Of a stretch of DNA of 64,000 nucleotides, positions 35,063 through 44,034 are shown one piece after another. Source of the stretch: JAAYXS01 sp964550375 (GTDB lineage Bacteria > Planctomycetota > Phycisphaerae > UBA1845 > Fen-1342); the NCBI GenBank assembly GCA_964550375.1, contig CAZJYX010000019.1:13298-77297 (forward strand), read 5' to 3'. Position 1 is the first letter of the stretch. Each line of letters opens with the position of its first letter. The translations under genes and the position numbers were made by a program. A model generated the notes under the pieces. The model was given only the letters and a program-made list of their open reading frames with translations, had not been told where the DNA came from and searched no databases.

Positions 35063-35527
35063 TTATCGGCGTTTCATGACGCGGTCGATTTCGCGCTGCT
35101 GGTCGCGTTTCTTGATGTCGGCGCGCTTGTCGGCGTGTTTCTTGCCGCGGGCCAGGCCCAACTCGATCTTGACCATGCCGCGGTCGTTGAAGTAGAGCCG
35201 CAGGGGGATGATCGTGAGGCCGCGTTGCGTGACCTTCTCGGACCACTTCTTGATCTGTCGGCGGTGGAGGAGCAACTTGCGTTCGCGGGTGGGGTGGTGC
35301 TGCGCATAACCTGCCATGGGATAAGGAGATATGTTGCAGTCGCGCAGGAAGGCCTCGCCGGCACGGATGATGGCGAAGGCCTCGTCGAGAGAGACCTTGC
35401 CGTCGCGGAGGCTCTTTACTTCGCTGCCGGTCAACGAGACTCCGGCTTCGAGGCGCTCTAGAATCTCAAAGTTGAAGCGCGCTTTCTTGTTGTGTATTGT
35501 CGGGCTTTTTGGTGGCAGTTTGGCCAT
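35063..35527 (-). CDS. smpB: SsrA-binding protein SmpB
   Basis: A 154-residue protein that delivers tmRNA to stalled ribosomes in trans-translation. The family pattern is plain: NKKARFNFEILERLEAGVSL, TGSEVKSLRDGKVSLDEAFA, NISPYPMAGYAQHHPTRERK, LLLHRRQIKK and LARGKKHADKRADIKKRD. The start at ATG 35527 (MAKLPPKSPTI) fits the normal length. The tmRNA gene itself was not found in the window. It is convergent with metH and divergent from the first ECF sigma gene. Confidence 0.95.
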   Translation of the reverse strand: MAKLPPKSPTIHNKKARFNFEILERLEAGVSLTGSEVKSLRDGKVSLDEAFAIIRAGEAFLRDCNISPYPMAGYAQHHPTRERKLLLHRRQIKKWSEKVTQRGLTIIPLRLYFNDRGMVKIELGLARGKKHADKRADIKKRDQQREIDRVMKRR

Positions 35528-35629
35528 GAGTGCGATAGATTGTATGGGTGCGGGCAGGGCCTGCAACCGGTTTCGGTGCATTCACGTATAAGGCTACGAA
35601 CCGTGGCTCAGTCGGACGTCCGGAAAGGC

Positions 35630-36241
35630 ATGCAGGAAGCCATGGCGAGCGGTGATCTCAAAAAGGCCATCGCGCGGGCCAAGCGCGGTCACGCGGACGC
35701 TTTCCAGCAGATTGTGGAGGCGTTTAAGGATCGTCTGTTCGCGTTCGTGTGGCGGATTGTCCGGGATCACCACGAGGCCGAGGACATCTGCCAGCAGGCG
35801 TTCGTCAAGGCATTCGAGTCTCTGCGGAGCTATTCGGAGAAATACGCCTTCAGCACGTGGTTGTTCACGATCGCCTATCGCATGAGCCTGAACAGTCTGC
35901 GGAAGCGCAAGGCCCTTTCGGGCGAAGTTGACTTCAGTCGCATGGGCGACGGCGGCGACGATGCCGGCCAGACGCTGGCCAACAGTGAAGAAGCCCGGCG
36001 CTTGCGCACGTGTATCTGGGAGGCGGTCGCGCAGCTCTCGACGCCGCAGAAGTCGGCCGTGCTGCTGTTTTATCGGGAAGGCAAGAGCTGCGATGAGATT
36101 GGGCGCGTGCTGGGAATGCCGGCCGTGACGGTGAAGAGTCACCTGCACCGGGCGCGTAATCGGCTGCGTGAGCGGCTACGAACTGAACTGGTGGATGACC
36201 GGATGGTCCTGGAGTTTCTCGGCGAAGTACACCTGGCGTGA
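35630..36241 (+). CDS. ECF sigma factor (module 1)
   Basis: A 203-residue sigma-70 family ECF factor. Region 2: AFQQIVEAFKDRLFAFVWRI with HEAEDICQQAFVKAFESLRS. Region 4: LSTPQKSAVLLFYREGKSCD and VLGMPAVTVKSHLHRARNRL. It directs RNA polymerase to a stress or envelope regulon that cannot be read from sequence. The start is uncertain: ATG 35630 is used, and GTG 35603 would add nine residues (AQSDVRKG). The anti-sigma gene follows immediately. Confidence 0.9.
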   Translation: MQEAMASGDLKKAIARAKRGHADAFQQIVEAFKDRLFAFVWRIVRDHHEAEDICQQAFVKAFESLRSYSEKYAFSTWLFTIAYRMSLNSLRKRKALSGEVDFSRMGDGGDDAGQTLANSEEARRLRTCIWEAVAQLSTPQKSAVLLFYREGKSCDEIGRVLGMPAVTVKSHLHRARNRLRERLRTELVDDRMVLEFLGEVHLA

Positions 36242-36249
36242 GTGCTGCC

Positions 36250-36963
36250 ATGAACTGTGCAGAATTCGAGCAACTGATCGATTCCTATCTGGACGGCGAG
36301 CTGTCGGGCTCGTTGCGGCTGGAGTTCGATGCCCATCGGCTGCGCTGCCGGCGCTGCCAGCTCACCATGGTGATGATGGAATCGGTTGGCAGCGTGGTTG
36401 CGTCGGACCGACCGGTGGCCGCGCTTTCGGACGATTTCACCGAGCGCGTGATGGAGACGATCGAGACGCGGCGTCCCTGGAGCGTGCGGTTCCGACCGAC
36501 CCGGGTGGCGATCGTGGCGGGGGCGGTGTTGCAGGCCGCGGCGGTAATCGGTCTGGCTATCTGGCTGCCGCTCAAGCCGGCCGTTGAGCCGGTAGGGCCG
36601 GCTGAGAATGTGGGTGTGACGGTGGCGGTTGACACGCCGGCGGTCACGCCTGATGAGGGGCTGCGCGATCGGCTGGCCTCGGAGTATGCCGTTCAGGACT
36701 CAAGGGTGGCGCGGCGTGAGGCGTTGTTCGACATGATCATGGCGAAGGTGGAGGAGGCCGGCGGCGTGTTGGTGGCGGACTTCTCCGACCTGCCGAACCT
36801 GGCTCGCTACGCTTCGGCGCTGGCGGTTTCCGAGGATGTGGCGCGCGCCTCGACGCGGCTGGGCGAGGCGAATCCGTGGGACGGGCTACTGCGCGCGCTG
36901 TTGCCGCTGGAGGTCGAGGAGCCGGAAGCCCCGCCGGCGGCCGCTGACCAACACTCACTGTAG
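36250..36963 (+). CDS. Zinc-finger anti-sigma factor (module 1)
   Basis: A 237-residue membrane-bound anti-sigma factor. The N-terminal zf-HC2 domain has the ligand spacing HRLRCRRCQ (HxxxCxxC) after CAEFEQLIDSYLDGEL. One transmembrane helix follows (VAIVAGAVLQAAAVIGLAIW), then a periplasmic part with a helical C terminus. It should hold the adjacent sigma factor inactive until an envelope signal arrives. An alternative start, GTG 36238, overlaps the sigma stop by four bases (GTGA), confirming coupling. ATG 36250 fits the family start (MNCAEFEQL). Confidence 0.88.
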   Translation: MNCAEFEQLIDSYLDGELSGSLRLEFDAHRLRCRRCQLTMVMMESVGSVVASDRPVAALSDDFTERVMETIETRRPWSVRFRPTRVAIVAGAVLQAAAVIGLAIWLPLKPAVEPVGPAENVGVTVAVDTPAVTPDEGLRDRLASEYAVQDSRVARREALFDMIMAKVEEAGGVLVADFSDLPNLARYASALAVSEDVARASTRLGEANPWDGLLRALLPLEVEEPEAPPAAADQHSL

Positions 36964-37000
36964 ACGCCCCGGTTTCCTGGTGAGCCCACAGATACAACGG

Positions 37001-39052
37001 ATGATACCTACCCTGCGACGGGTCTGCTGTTGGTACGTTCTCGCGATCGCGGTTGTCGCGTGCTGCGGCGCCGGCGTGGGGCAAGAGTCGGCGGCTCGGC
37101 TCGTGCCGGCGGACGTGGGGCTGTTTGTCGAGGGTTGGCAACTGGACGACCTGTTGCTGCCGTTCAGCGCGCCACAGGCCTGGTTGGTGCTGGCGGAGTT
37201 GGCCGGCCAGCCGGCGCGCCCGGAAGAGGCGCTGCAGTGGAGTGCGCAGGTTCGGCAGACGACGGGGATGGATCCGGCGGAGGCGATTCGGCTGTTGTTC
37301 TCGCAGCAGTTTGCCTTCGTGGCGCACCGACCCGGTCGCACGCAGGACGGCGTTGTCATTTGCCGACCAAACACGGATTTGCGGCAATTGCTGGAGCGAT
37401 GGCAGGCGCTGCCGTTGCCCTCGGCGGGCAGCACGCCGGTGTATCGGCTGCCTGATCGGATCGGGGCGGCCTTGCCGCGCGGCTTTCTGATGCTGGGTGA
37501 CGCGGTATCGCCGGACGGCATGTTCCGGCACGTGCTGGGATACACGGACGGTCGATCTCCGGGGGCCAGCCTGGCGGAGGATCCGGAATACGCCGGCCTG
37601 CTGGCGCGGGTTCCGCCGGCGCCGGACGCGATACTGTTTGCGCGGTTGCAGAACCCGGGTGGGGGGCTGAGCGGCGGGGGGGCGCATGTTCGTCTGCCGG
37701 GTCCGCTACGGGATGCGAGGAACATCCTGCTGGCTCTGCACCGCACGCCGGACCGGCTGCATTTGTGTACGGTGGGCGACGCCACCAATGAGCGGCCGCC
37801 GGGTCGGGCGGGTGTGCCGGCGTTGCTGGAGCGGTTGCCGGCGCGGACGTTGGCGGCCTGGGGCTTGCACCTGGATTATCCCGAGCTGCTGACGCTGGCG
37901 CCGGCCTTGCCGGAGCGGAGTCTGTGGCGGGTCGTGTTCAAGCTTCAGGAGCACTCGGGGACGTTGCAGCGGCTGGCAGCGGGGCTGGGATCGCCGACGT
38001 GCGTAGCGTTGGGAGTGGTTGAGCCGAATGGGCGTACGGAGGCGGCGCCGCCGGTGCCGGCGTTGGCGTTGCTTGTGGAGGTTGAGGATCGGACAGCGGT
38101 GGCAGAGGAGCTTGACGCGCTGCTGCAGACCACCGTCTCTGTTTACAACCTGATGTCGCTAAAGCTCGGTGCGGGGCAGCCGCTGCGCACCCCGCGGCCG
38201 TTGGCGCTCGAGGATACGCAGGCGAGTCTCTTGGATCTGAGCGAGCTCACACACGGCTGGCCCGGCCTGCGGGGGGCTGTGGCGGAGTTGCATCTGTGCT
38301 GGGCGCTGGACGGGCGGACGCTGATAGTGGCGTCGCACATTGACTGGCTGCGGCAGATTCTGGCGGCGCGGCATGAAGAGGGGGTTTCGCTGTCCGAAGT
38401 GCTGCGTTTGGCGCAGCGGCCGGTCGCGCCGACCAGCGAGACGGTGATGGTGTTGCAGGCCGGCCCCGTGGCTGATCTCGGGCGGCTGTGGCTTGATTAC
38501 TTTCGGCGGGTGGCTCCGGAGATTCTGGAGGAAGGCTGGTGGCGGCAGCGTCAGCCCGGGGGTGGGAAGGTGCGTTTGGGGATCCAGGTTTCCGAGTTGC
38601 CTGACGAGCGGCGACTGCGGGTGAGTTCGGTCGCGGCCGGCACGCCGGCCGACGGTTTGTTGAACCCGGATGATGAAATCGTTGGGTACGGCCGGCAGCG
38701 CTTCTCGACCAGTCAGCCGGTGAGCGAGGTTCTGGAAGCCATTGACAATCGTCCCAACGCCCGCTGGATTGACCTGCTGATTGAGCGCGGCGGGAACACA
38801 TTGATCAAACGCATCCCGCTGCCGTTTGTTGATCCGCCGCAACTGCTGCGCCGGGCCGTGGTCATCGGCCACATCGCGCAGACAGTTCTCTATCACGATG
38901 ACGTGCCGGACGAGGCCGGCGTGCGGGGCTACCTGACGATCGAGTTGCGGCAATCGCCGCGGCAGCGCTTTCCGTTCGGGCTCTCGCCGGCCGAGCCGCA
39001 AGCGGGGGGAGTTGAGGAGAGTTCCGGGCAGCAGCAGCCCCCGGGGGACTGA
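37001..39052 (+). CDS. Secreted protein with C-terminal PDZ domain (module 1 third gene)
   Basis: A 683-residue exported protein with a signal peptide (RRVCCWYVLAIAVVACCGAGVG). The long middle contains no domain I can name; phrases such as DAILFARLQNPGG and LLALHRTPDRLHLCTVGDA recall planctomycete DUF3352-like proteins. Near the C terminus, RLRVSSVAAGTPADGLLNPD with DEIVGYGRQRF is a PDZ-like ligand-binding domain (about residues 525-600). It lies 37 bases after the anti-sigma gene, so it is probably in the same operon and may sense or be controlled by that module. ATG 37001 is chosen because it begins the signal peptide. Confidence 0.7.
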   Translation: MIPTLRRVCCWYVLAIAVVACCGAGVGQESAARLVPADVGLFVEGWQLDDLLLPFSAPQAWLVLAELAGQPARPEEALQWSAQVRQTTGMDPAEAIRLLFSQQFAFVAHRPGRTQDGVVICRPNTDLRQLLERWQALPLPSAGSTPVYRLPDRIGAALPRGFLMLGDAVSPDGMFRHVLGYTDGRSPGASLAEDPEYAGLLARVPPAPDAILFARLQNPGGGLSGGGAHVRLPGPLRDARNILLALHRTPDRLHLCTVGDATNERPPGRAGVPALLERLPARTLAAWGLHLDYPELLTLAPALPERSLWRVVFKLQEHSGTLQRLAAGLGSPTCVALGVVEPNGRTEAAPPVPALALLVEVEDRTAVAEELDALLQTTVSVYNLMSLKLGAGQPLRTPRPLALEDTQASLLDLSELTHGWPGLRGAVAELHLCWALDGRTLIVASHIDWLRQILAARHEEGVSLSEVLRLAQRPVAPTSETVMVLQAGPVADLGRLWLDYFRRVAPEILEEGWWRQRQPGGGKVRLGIQVSELPDERRLRVSSVAAGTPADGLLNPDDEIVGYGRQRFSTSQPVSEVLEAIDNRPNARWIDLLIERGGNTLIKRIPLPFVDPPQLLRRAVVIGHIAQTVLYHDDVPDEAGVRGYLTIELRQSPRQRFPFGLSPAEPQAGGVEESSGQQQPPGD

Positions 39053-39058
39053 GCGGGG

Positions 39059-39559
39059 TCAGCTTCCAGCTTCGAGCACCCAGATGATCGGAATGGCGTC
39101 TTCGGCGCCGGCGGCGATGACGAGCGGCGTCGCGCCGGTGGCGACTTCGAGGTAGTTGATCTGCACGGTGTGGGCCCACTCGATCGGCCAGTCGTTCGAC
39201 GACGGGGGCGTTCGGAAGGTCCAGGTTCCTACCATGAGAGCGCACACTGCGGCCGCGGCCAGGGCGGGTCGCCAGCGTAGGAAGATGCCGGTTTGGGCGG
39301 GCGTGGAGCGCCGGCGTTGCGCTGGGGCGGCTTCGATCCGCGTCCAGACGCAGTCCCAGGCATCCGCGGTCGGCATATTCACTGGTTCGACCAAGGCCGG
39401 GTCGGCTGGCGGGCACAGGTCGGCGAGACGTGCGGCTGCGTCGGTGTCGGCGTTGAGCCGGGCTTCCAGGCGCGCGACTTGCTCGATGCTCAGGTCGGCC
39501 AGTCGGCCGGCCTGGACCGCGTCGAATTCGGATTGCATGTCGTCGCGTCGTGGTTTCAT
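39059..39559 (-). CDS. Probable anti-sigma factor (module 2)
   Basis: A 166-residue protein with a helical N terminus (SIEQVARLEARLNADTDAAA), one transmembrane segment (ALAAAAVCALMVGTWTF) and a short extracytoplasmic tail. It lacks a zinc HxxxCxxC motif. The position 36 bases after the sigma gene on the same strand is the main evidence for the anti-sigma role. Of the two adjacent ATGs, 39559 has AAGAG 6 bases upstream. It converges tightly with the PDZ-protein gene. Confidence 0.6.
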   Translation of the reverse strand: MKPRRDDMQSEFDAVQAGRLADLSIEQVARLEARLNADTDAAARLADLCPPADPALVEPVNMPTADAWDCVWTRIEAAPAQRRRSTPAQTGIFLRWRPALAAAAVCALMVGTWTFRTPPSSNDWPIEWAHTVQINYLEVATGATPLVIAAGAEDAIPIIWVLEAGS

Positions 39560-39595
39560 GAGCATCTCTTGCGGGCCGAGTTTCGGCCAGGCGGA

Positions 39596-40192
39596 CTAGA
39601 TGTCTTCGGTGGCCAAGTCCGGCAACGCTGCCCGCAGCCGCAGCCGGGCATGGTGAAGCCGGCTCATGACGGTCCCGATCGGGATGCCGAGCACTTCAGC
39701 AATCTGCCCGTAAGTCATGTCGCCCTCGGCGTACAAGGCGACTACGGCGCGCTGGTCGGGCGGCAGAGCCTCCAGCGCGCGGCGAAGCTGCGCAGCCAGC
39801 TCAGCCCGCTCGAGGCGGGCGCCGGCGGAAGACTCGGCTGGGCGGGCCGGCACGAGCGGCCGCTGGTCGTCGTCGCGATCGAGTGAGACGGCCAGCCGGA
39901 CGCGGCGCGCCCGCAGCAGGTCCAGCGCTCGATTCGTGACGATGCGCAGCAGCCACGTTCTGAAGCTGGACTCCCGCTGAAAGCTGTCCAGCTTGCTGAA
40001 AGCCGCAATGAAGCTGTCCTGCACGACGTCGAGCGCATCTTCGGCCCGTCCGGTAATGCGGTAGGCGGCGCGGTAGGCCGGCTCGCGATACCGCTCGAAC
40101 AGCTCGCGCCGCGCGTCCTGATCGCCGGACGCGGCGGCGTTGAGAACCTGTAACTCCGGCTGATGGACGTACGGGGGCGGCAAGCTATTCAC
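39596..40192 (-). CDS. ECF sigma factor (module 2)
   Basis: A 198-residue RpoE-like ECF sigma factor: region 2 with RRELFERYREPAYRAAYRIT and AEDALDVVQDSFIAAFSKLD, region 4 with LEALPPDQRAVVALYAEGDM and VLGIPIGTVMSRLHHARLRL. The start GTG 40192 gives the usual short leader (NSLPPPYVHQPEL), and longer in-frame options add unlikely sequence. It is divergent, across 156 bases, from two secreted repeat-protein genes that are plausible targets. Confidence 0.9.
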   Translation of the reverse strand: MNSLPPPYVHQPELQVLNAAASGDQDARRELFERYREPAYRAAYRITGRAEDALDVVQDSFIAAFSKLDSFQRESSFRTWLLRIVTNRALDLLRARRVRLAVSLDRDDDQRPLVPARPAESSAGARLERAELAAQLRRALEALPPDQRAVVALYAEGDMTYGQIAEVLGIPIGTVMSRLHHARLRLRAALPDLATEDI

Positions 40193-40348
40193 CCGTTCTC
40201 GGGGAAAATCCGTGCCGCGCAGAATATCGCAAAACGCGCTGATTTCCCTCCTGCCGGTGGTGAATATTCGCCGCCGACCTGCCGTCAGACCGGGCGTGTG
40301 ACGAGCGAACCGGTGGACCAGTTGGTCCAGAGCATAAGGAGCAAAGCC

Positions 40349-41068
40349 ATGAAACGGATGCAAGCAATGATGGCTGCGGCGCTGCTGCTGGCGTCTGCAG
40401 CGGTGGCCGGCGAAGCGACCGCTATTTCAATCGCGACCAATGGCGGCCGGGCTACGGCTACGGCGACCGCGGTCGGCGACGGTCGGGCGACGGCGCTGGC
40501 CGGGGCCACCCGCGGCGGGCAGGCGGTGGCGGACAGCGTGGCGTACGGGCAGCGGGGCGGCCTGGCAGACAGTCGGGCGGTGGCACTGGCCGACTGGGGC
40601 GGCGTGGCGCTGAGTCGCTCCACCGCGGATGCGCGTGGTCGCTATGGCGGCGTGGCACTGGCCGACAGCGAGAGCATCGCGGCCGCCATTGGCGGCCGAG
40701 CGATCAGCAGCAGCGACGCGGTTTCGCGGGGCGCCTTCGGTGGCGTCGCGGTCAGCCGGTCCACCTCGACCGCGCTGAGCGAATTCGGCGTCGCGCGCAG
40801 CGCCAGCCAGGCCGTCAGTCGCGGCTACCTGGGCGGCTCGGCCACCAGCGTGAGCGATTCGTTCGCGCAGGGTATCGGCGGGCGGGCGACCAGCCGGGTG
40901 TACGCCGACAGCGAAGCCGGCTACCGCGCCCAGGCTGTTTCGGACGGTGTTGGGATCAGTATCAGCGGGCAGTTCAGGACGAGCCGGGCCGACGTGCGGG
41001 CCGTAAGTCAGGCGCACCGCTCCGGTCGGAGCCACGCGCGTAGCGTGGTCATCCGCACCCGGCCGTAG
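40349..41068 (+). CDS. Secreted GGxA-repeat protein (YadA-head-like repeats)
   Basis: A 239-residue protein with a signal peptide (MKRMQAMMAAALLLASAAVA). From about residue 32 it consists of repeats of 14-16 residues, each opened by GG followed by alternating small and Ser/Ala residues: GGLADSRAVALADW, GGVALSRSTADARGRY, GGVALADSESIAAAI, GGRAISSSDAVSRGAF and GGVAVSRSTSTALSEF. This spacing resembles trimeric-autotransporter head repeats (left-handed beta-roll), although no stalk or membrane anchor is present. AAGGAG lies 7 bases before ATG 40349. It is next to a paralogue and divergent from the module 2 sigma factor. Function is unknown. Confidence 0.7.
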   Translation: MKRMQAMMAAALLLASAAVAGEATAISIATNGGRATATATAVGDGRATALAGATRGGQAVADSVAYGQRGGLADSRAVALADWGGVALSRSTADARGRYGGVALADSESIAAAIGGRAISSSDAVSRGAFGGVAVSRSTSTALSEFGVARSASQAVSRGYLGGSATSVSDSFAQGIGGRATSRVYADSEAGYRAQAVSDGVGISISGQFRTSRADVRAVSQAHRSGRSHARSVVIRTRP

Positions 41069-41087
41069 CACGTTGGCCCAAACGCGG

Positions 41088-41109
41088 CGCCGGGCCTGCG
41101 GGCCCGGCG
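41088..41109. other. Strong hairpin between the two repeat-protein genes
   Basis: CGCCGGGCC (41088-41096) pairs perfectly with GGCCCGGCG (41101-41109) around a TGCG loop. There is no T-run. It could partly terminate, so that the second gene is expressed less, or stabilise the first mRNA. Confidence 0.5.
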
Positions 41110-41200
41110 TCCGCGGCTGGTGGAGTGCGGGATGCCCCATGAAGTGTGAGTCGAACGAAGGATGCAACCTGGGAACATGCTGCGAATAGGAGTGACCACC

Positions 41201-41770
41201 ATGAAAGCCCTGCGAATCATCACTGCTTTGGCGACCATGAGTGCGGCGGCCGCCGCGCTGGCTGCGGAGGCGGAGACCTCCGCTACCGCCGGCGGCCGAC
41301 TGGGCGGCCTCGGGACGGCGGCGGCCCTTGCCCGGTACGAAGGTGACGTCGGCTTCGCCCGCACCACCAGTACCAGCGGGCGGGTCAGTGCGGCCCGGGG
41401 TGTGGCCGTGGGCGCGGACGCGGACGGCGTGTCGCTGTCGGTCAGCCAGGCGGTCGCGCCGCTCCTGGGGCCGGCGCTCGCAACCAGCTTCAACCTCAGC
41501 ATCGGGCGTGACGGCCAGGTTTCCAGCAGCGTCGGCCTGGGCATGGCGCAAGGCCGCAGCTACCAGTCGGCCACGGCGGGTGGCAGCGTTGGTACCGGAC
41601 GGGCCGGCGCCAGCGCGTACGCCACTGGCCGGACGGATTCGCGCGGTCGCGTGACGGTCGTTACGCGGGCGGACGACGGTGGCGCGCGGCGGGCGCCGGT
41701 TCGGCGTGAGGCCGTGTCGCGGCCGGTGATGCGGCGTTCGCAGCCGGCGGTGCGGGTCTACCGGCCGTAG
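41201..41770 (+). CDS. Secreted Gly/Ala/Ser-rich protein, paralogue of the preceding gene
   Basis: A 189-residue exported protein with a signal peptide (MKALRIITALATMSAAAAALA). It shares the style of its neighbour: TSATAGGRLGGLGTAAALAR, SGRVSAARGVAVGADADGVS and GGSVGTGRAGASAYATGR, and a basic Arg/Pro-rich C terminus (RREAVSRPVMRRS). AGGAG lies 8 bases before the ATG. Both proteins end in RP after a basic tail. The repeats are less regular than in the first protein. A surface or matrix role is inference. Confidence 0.65.
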   Translation: MKALRIITALATMSAAAAALAAEAETSATAGGRLGGLGTAAALARYEGDVGFARTTSTSGRVSAARGVAVGADADGVSLSVSQAVAPLLGPALATSFNLSIGRDGQVSSSVGLGMAQGRSYQSATAGGSVGTGRAGASAYATGRTDSRGRVTVVTRADDGGARRAPVRREAVSRPVMRRSQPAVRVYRP

Positions 41771-42112
41771 TGGCGCTGCGTGGGTTGATGAAGCGGAATC
41801 ACGAAGACGGCGAGTCACCTGATTGCCTGCGTTCTGGAGCGGCGGAAGCCGGCGGACGGGGCAGTCAGGTGACTCGCTGAGGTTTGGGTACACGGTTTGT
41901 CTACTGGGGGAGTCGATATAGGTCCGATAAGTATAAGATGGACACCCGTTTGCGGAGACCGGCGTGGCCGGGGCCTGAGCGTGGTCAGGTTGGCTGGGAC
42001 GCCCGGCTGGAGCGTGGCCGTATCGTCTGCCGATTTCTACGGTTAACCTAATGCGCGCAATGCTGGAAAGGGCCGCAGTCACGTTTGGCCGGGCCATCAG
42101 GGAGCCGCAGTC
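41771..42112. other. Intergenic region with a long inverted repeat
   Basis: A stretch of 342 bases without a credible gene. It contains the perfect 13-bp inverted repeat listed separately and a relatively AT-rich stretch with TATAAG at 41932-41937 that may contribute to the promoter of the downstream TPR lipoprotein gene. No good -35 partner was seen. Confidence 0.5.
41810..41877. repeat. Perfect 13-bp inverted repeat with 42-base spacer
   Basis: GCGAGTCACCTGA (41810-41822) and TCAGGTGACTCGC (41865-41877) are exact reverse complements. Together they form a stem-loop of 68 bases 40 bases after the second repeat-protein gene. The spacer is GC-rich and can pair further (CCGGC elements). No T-run follows. 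It may be a processing or stability element, the footprint of a small mobile element, or an operator pair. Confidence 0.6.
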
Positions 42113-43981
42113 ATGCCAGGATGTCACGATTTCTCACGTGTGCGCGCCGCGGTCGGCGGGCTAGTAGCGCTGGTGGTTCTGTCCCTGGCCGGCTGTGACC
42201 GGCCGGCGGCGGAAGCGCCGCCCGCCGCGGATGCGGCCGCGCCGGTGGCCGAGCGGGCTGAGCCGGGTGTGCCGGCGCGGCAGCCGGCTCAGCCGTCGGC
42301 GGCGTTGCCGTACGTGCCGCCGAAACCGGCGGAGGAAGTGCTGCGGCAGCGGCCCATGCTGGTTGAGATGAAGGTGACGGAGGCGCACCTGGCGGCGCGT
42401 GAAGCCGCGGACGATGCGAGCAAGGTGGCCAACCTGGGGGCGCTGTACTACGTCCATGGATTTCCGGCCGAAGCGGCGGACTGTTTCGTTCGCGTGACGG
42501 AGCTGCAGCCGGAGATGATGCGGGCCTGGTACTACCTGGGCCTCGCGCGTGAGGCGACGGGTGATACGGGCGGGGCGCTTCGCGCGTATGAGCGGGCGCT
42601 GGCGTGCCAGGAGGACTACGCGCCGGTGCAAATGCGCCTGGCGGGGCTGTTGCTGGAGCGCGACGCGCAGCGTGCGGCGGAGCTGTATCGGCGGGTGATC
42701 GAACGTTACCCGGCGGAAGCGCGGGGTCACTATGGTCTGGGGCGCGCGTTGGGGATGCAAGGGCGGGTAGATGAGGCGGCGGCCAGTCTGCGCAAGGCGT
42801 TTGGGCTGGTGCCGCGCTACGCGGACGCGCAGCGTGCGCTGGCCGAGTTGCTGGAGGGCCAGGGGCGGTCGGCCGAGGCCCGGGTGCACCGTGACCTGGC
42901 GGCGGCGGGGGGGGAGCCACCCGAGATGCTTGACACGGAGTTGTTGTCGTTGCGGCGGGTCGGAGCGGATCCGGAGCAGTATTGTGCCGACGCGATCGGT
43001 CTGGCCGGGCAGCGGCAGTTCGAGCAGGCCGAGTTCGTATTGGGGCAGGCGCGGCAGCTTCGGGCGGACGAGGCGTTGCTGTGCTCGGCGACCGGTGCCG
43101 TGCTGGCGCTGCAGGGGCGGCTGGACGAGGCGGTGGAGGAGTTTCGCCGGGCGTTGGAGGTGAAGCCGGACTTTCGAGGCGGCAAGTCGAACCTGGCCCA
43201 GGCGCTGGGTGACCGGGGTGATGTGGCTGAGGCTGAGCGGCTGTTTCGGGAGGTGCTGGCGGCTGATCCGGAAGACTCGCTGAGCTTGCAGCGGTTTGCG
43301 GCGCTGATGGCGCGGGTGGGTCGGCCGGGTGAGCCGGTTGCGCTGGTCGAGGCGGCCTTGGCGGCTGACCCGGAGAACGCGGTGCTGCAGTTCGAGCTGG
43401 GCCGGGTGCTGCTGGCGCTGGGCCGGAGCGACGAGGCGATTCCGCACTTGCGCGCCGCACTTGAGCGGAAGCCGGATCTTCACCTGGCGCGGCACGCGCT
43501 GGGAGTAGCGCTGCACAAGCAGGGCGACATGGAGGGGGCGCGGACGGCGTGGAAAGGGGTGCTGGAGACGAACCCGAAGTTCGAAGAGGCCTGCATATCG
43601 CTGGTCGTGCTGGCTCGTCAGCAGGGGGACTCAGTTGAGCTCGAGCGCGTGCTGCGACAGGGCACGCAGCATCTGCCGAACTCGCCGATCCTGGCCAACA
43701 GTCTGGGTTGGCTGCTGGCTACGTCGCCGAACGCCGAGCAGCGCGACGGGCAGGAGGCGGTGCAGATGGCGCTGCGGGCCTGCACGCTGACCAACAACAG
43801 CAATCACGCGTACGTGGATACGCTGGCGGCCGCACTGGCCGAGGCGGGTCGTTTCGAGGAGGCCGTCAGGGCGGCCAGGCGCGCCATTGACATGGCTTTC
43901 AAGGCCGGCGAGATGGATGCGGCCACGAGCTACCGCGCGCGTATGCTGCTTTACCAGGAGAACGAGCCCTACCGGGAGTAG
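42113..43981 (+). CDS. TPR lipoprotein
   Basis: A 622-residue protein with a lipoprotein signal (LVALVVLSLAGCDRP, lipobox LAGC), an Ala/Pro-rich spacer to about residue 70, then at least a dozen TPR units, for example GDTGGALRAYERALACQEDY, GRLDEAVEEFRRALEVKPDF and GRSDEAIPHLRAALERKPDL. The C-terminal repeat HAYVDTLAAALAEAGRFEEA with LGWLLATSPN before it is the closing pattern common in planctomycete TPR proteins. It should be anchored to the envelope and act as an assembly scaffold. Partners are unknown. It converges with ribBA. Confidence 0.82.
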   Translation: MPGCHDFSRVRAAVGGLVALVVLSLAGCDRPAAEAPPAADAAAPVAERAEPGVPARQPAQPSAALPYVPPKPAEEVLRQRPMLVEMKVTEAHLAAREAADDASKVANLGALYYVHGFPAEAADCFVRVTELQPEMMRAWYYLGLAREATGDTGGALRAYERALACQEDYAPVQMRLAGLLLERDAQRAAELYRRVIERYPAEARGHYGLGRALGMQGRVDEAAASLRKAFGLVPRYADAQRALAELLEGQGRSAEARVHRDLAAAGGEPPEMLDTELLSLRRVGADPEQYCADAIGLAGQRQFEQAEFVLGQARQLRADEALLCSATGAVLALQGRLDEAVEEFRRALEVKPDFRGGKSNLAQALGDRGDVAEAERLFREVLAADPEDSLSLQRFAALMARVGRPGEPVALVEAALAADPENAVLQFELGRVLLALGRSDEAIPHLRAALERKPDLHLARHALGVALHKQGDMEGARTAWKGVLETNPKFEEACISLVVLARQQGDSVELERVLRQGTQHLPNSPILANSLGWLLATSPNAEQRDGQEAVQMALRACTLTNNSNHAYVDTLAAALAEAGRFEEAVRAARRAIDMAFKAGEMDAATSYRARMLLYQENEPYRE

Positions 43982-44034
43982 CAGCGGGCGGCCGGTGCGG
44001 CGGTGCGGAGTTCGGCGGGGCTGGCCGGCGGGTC

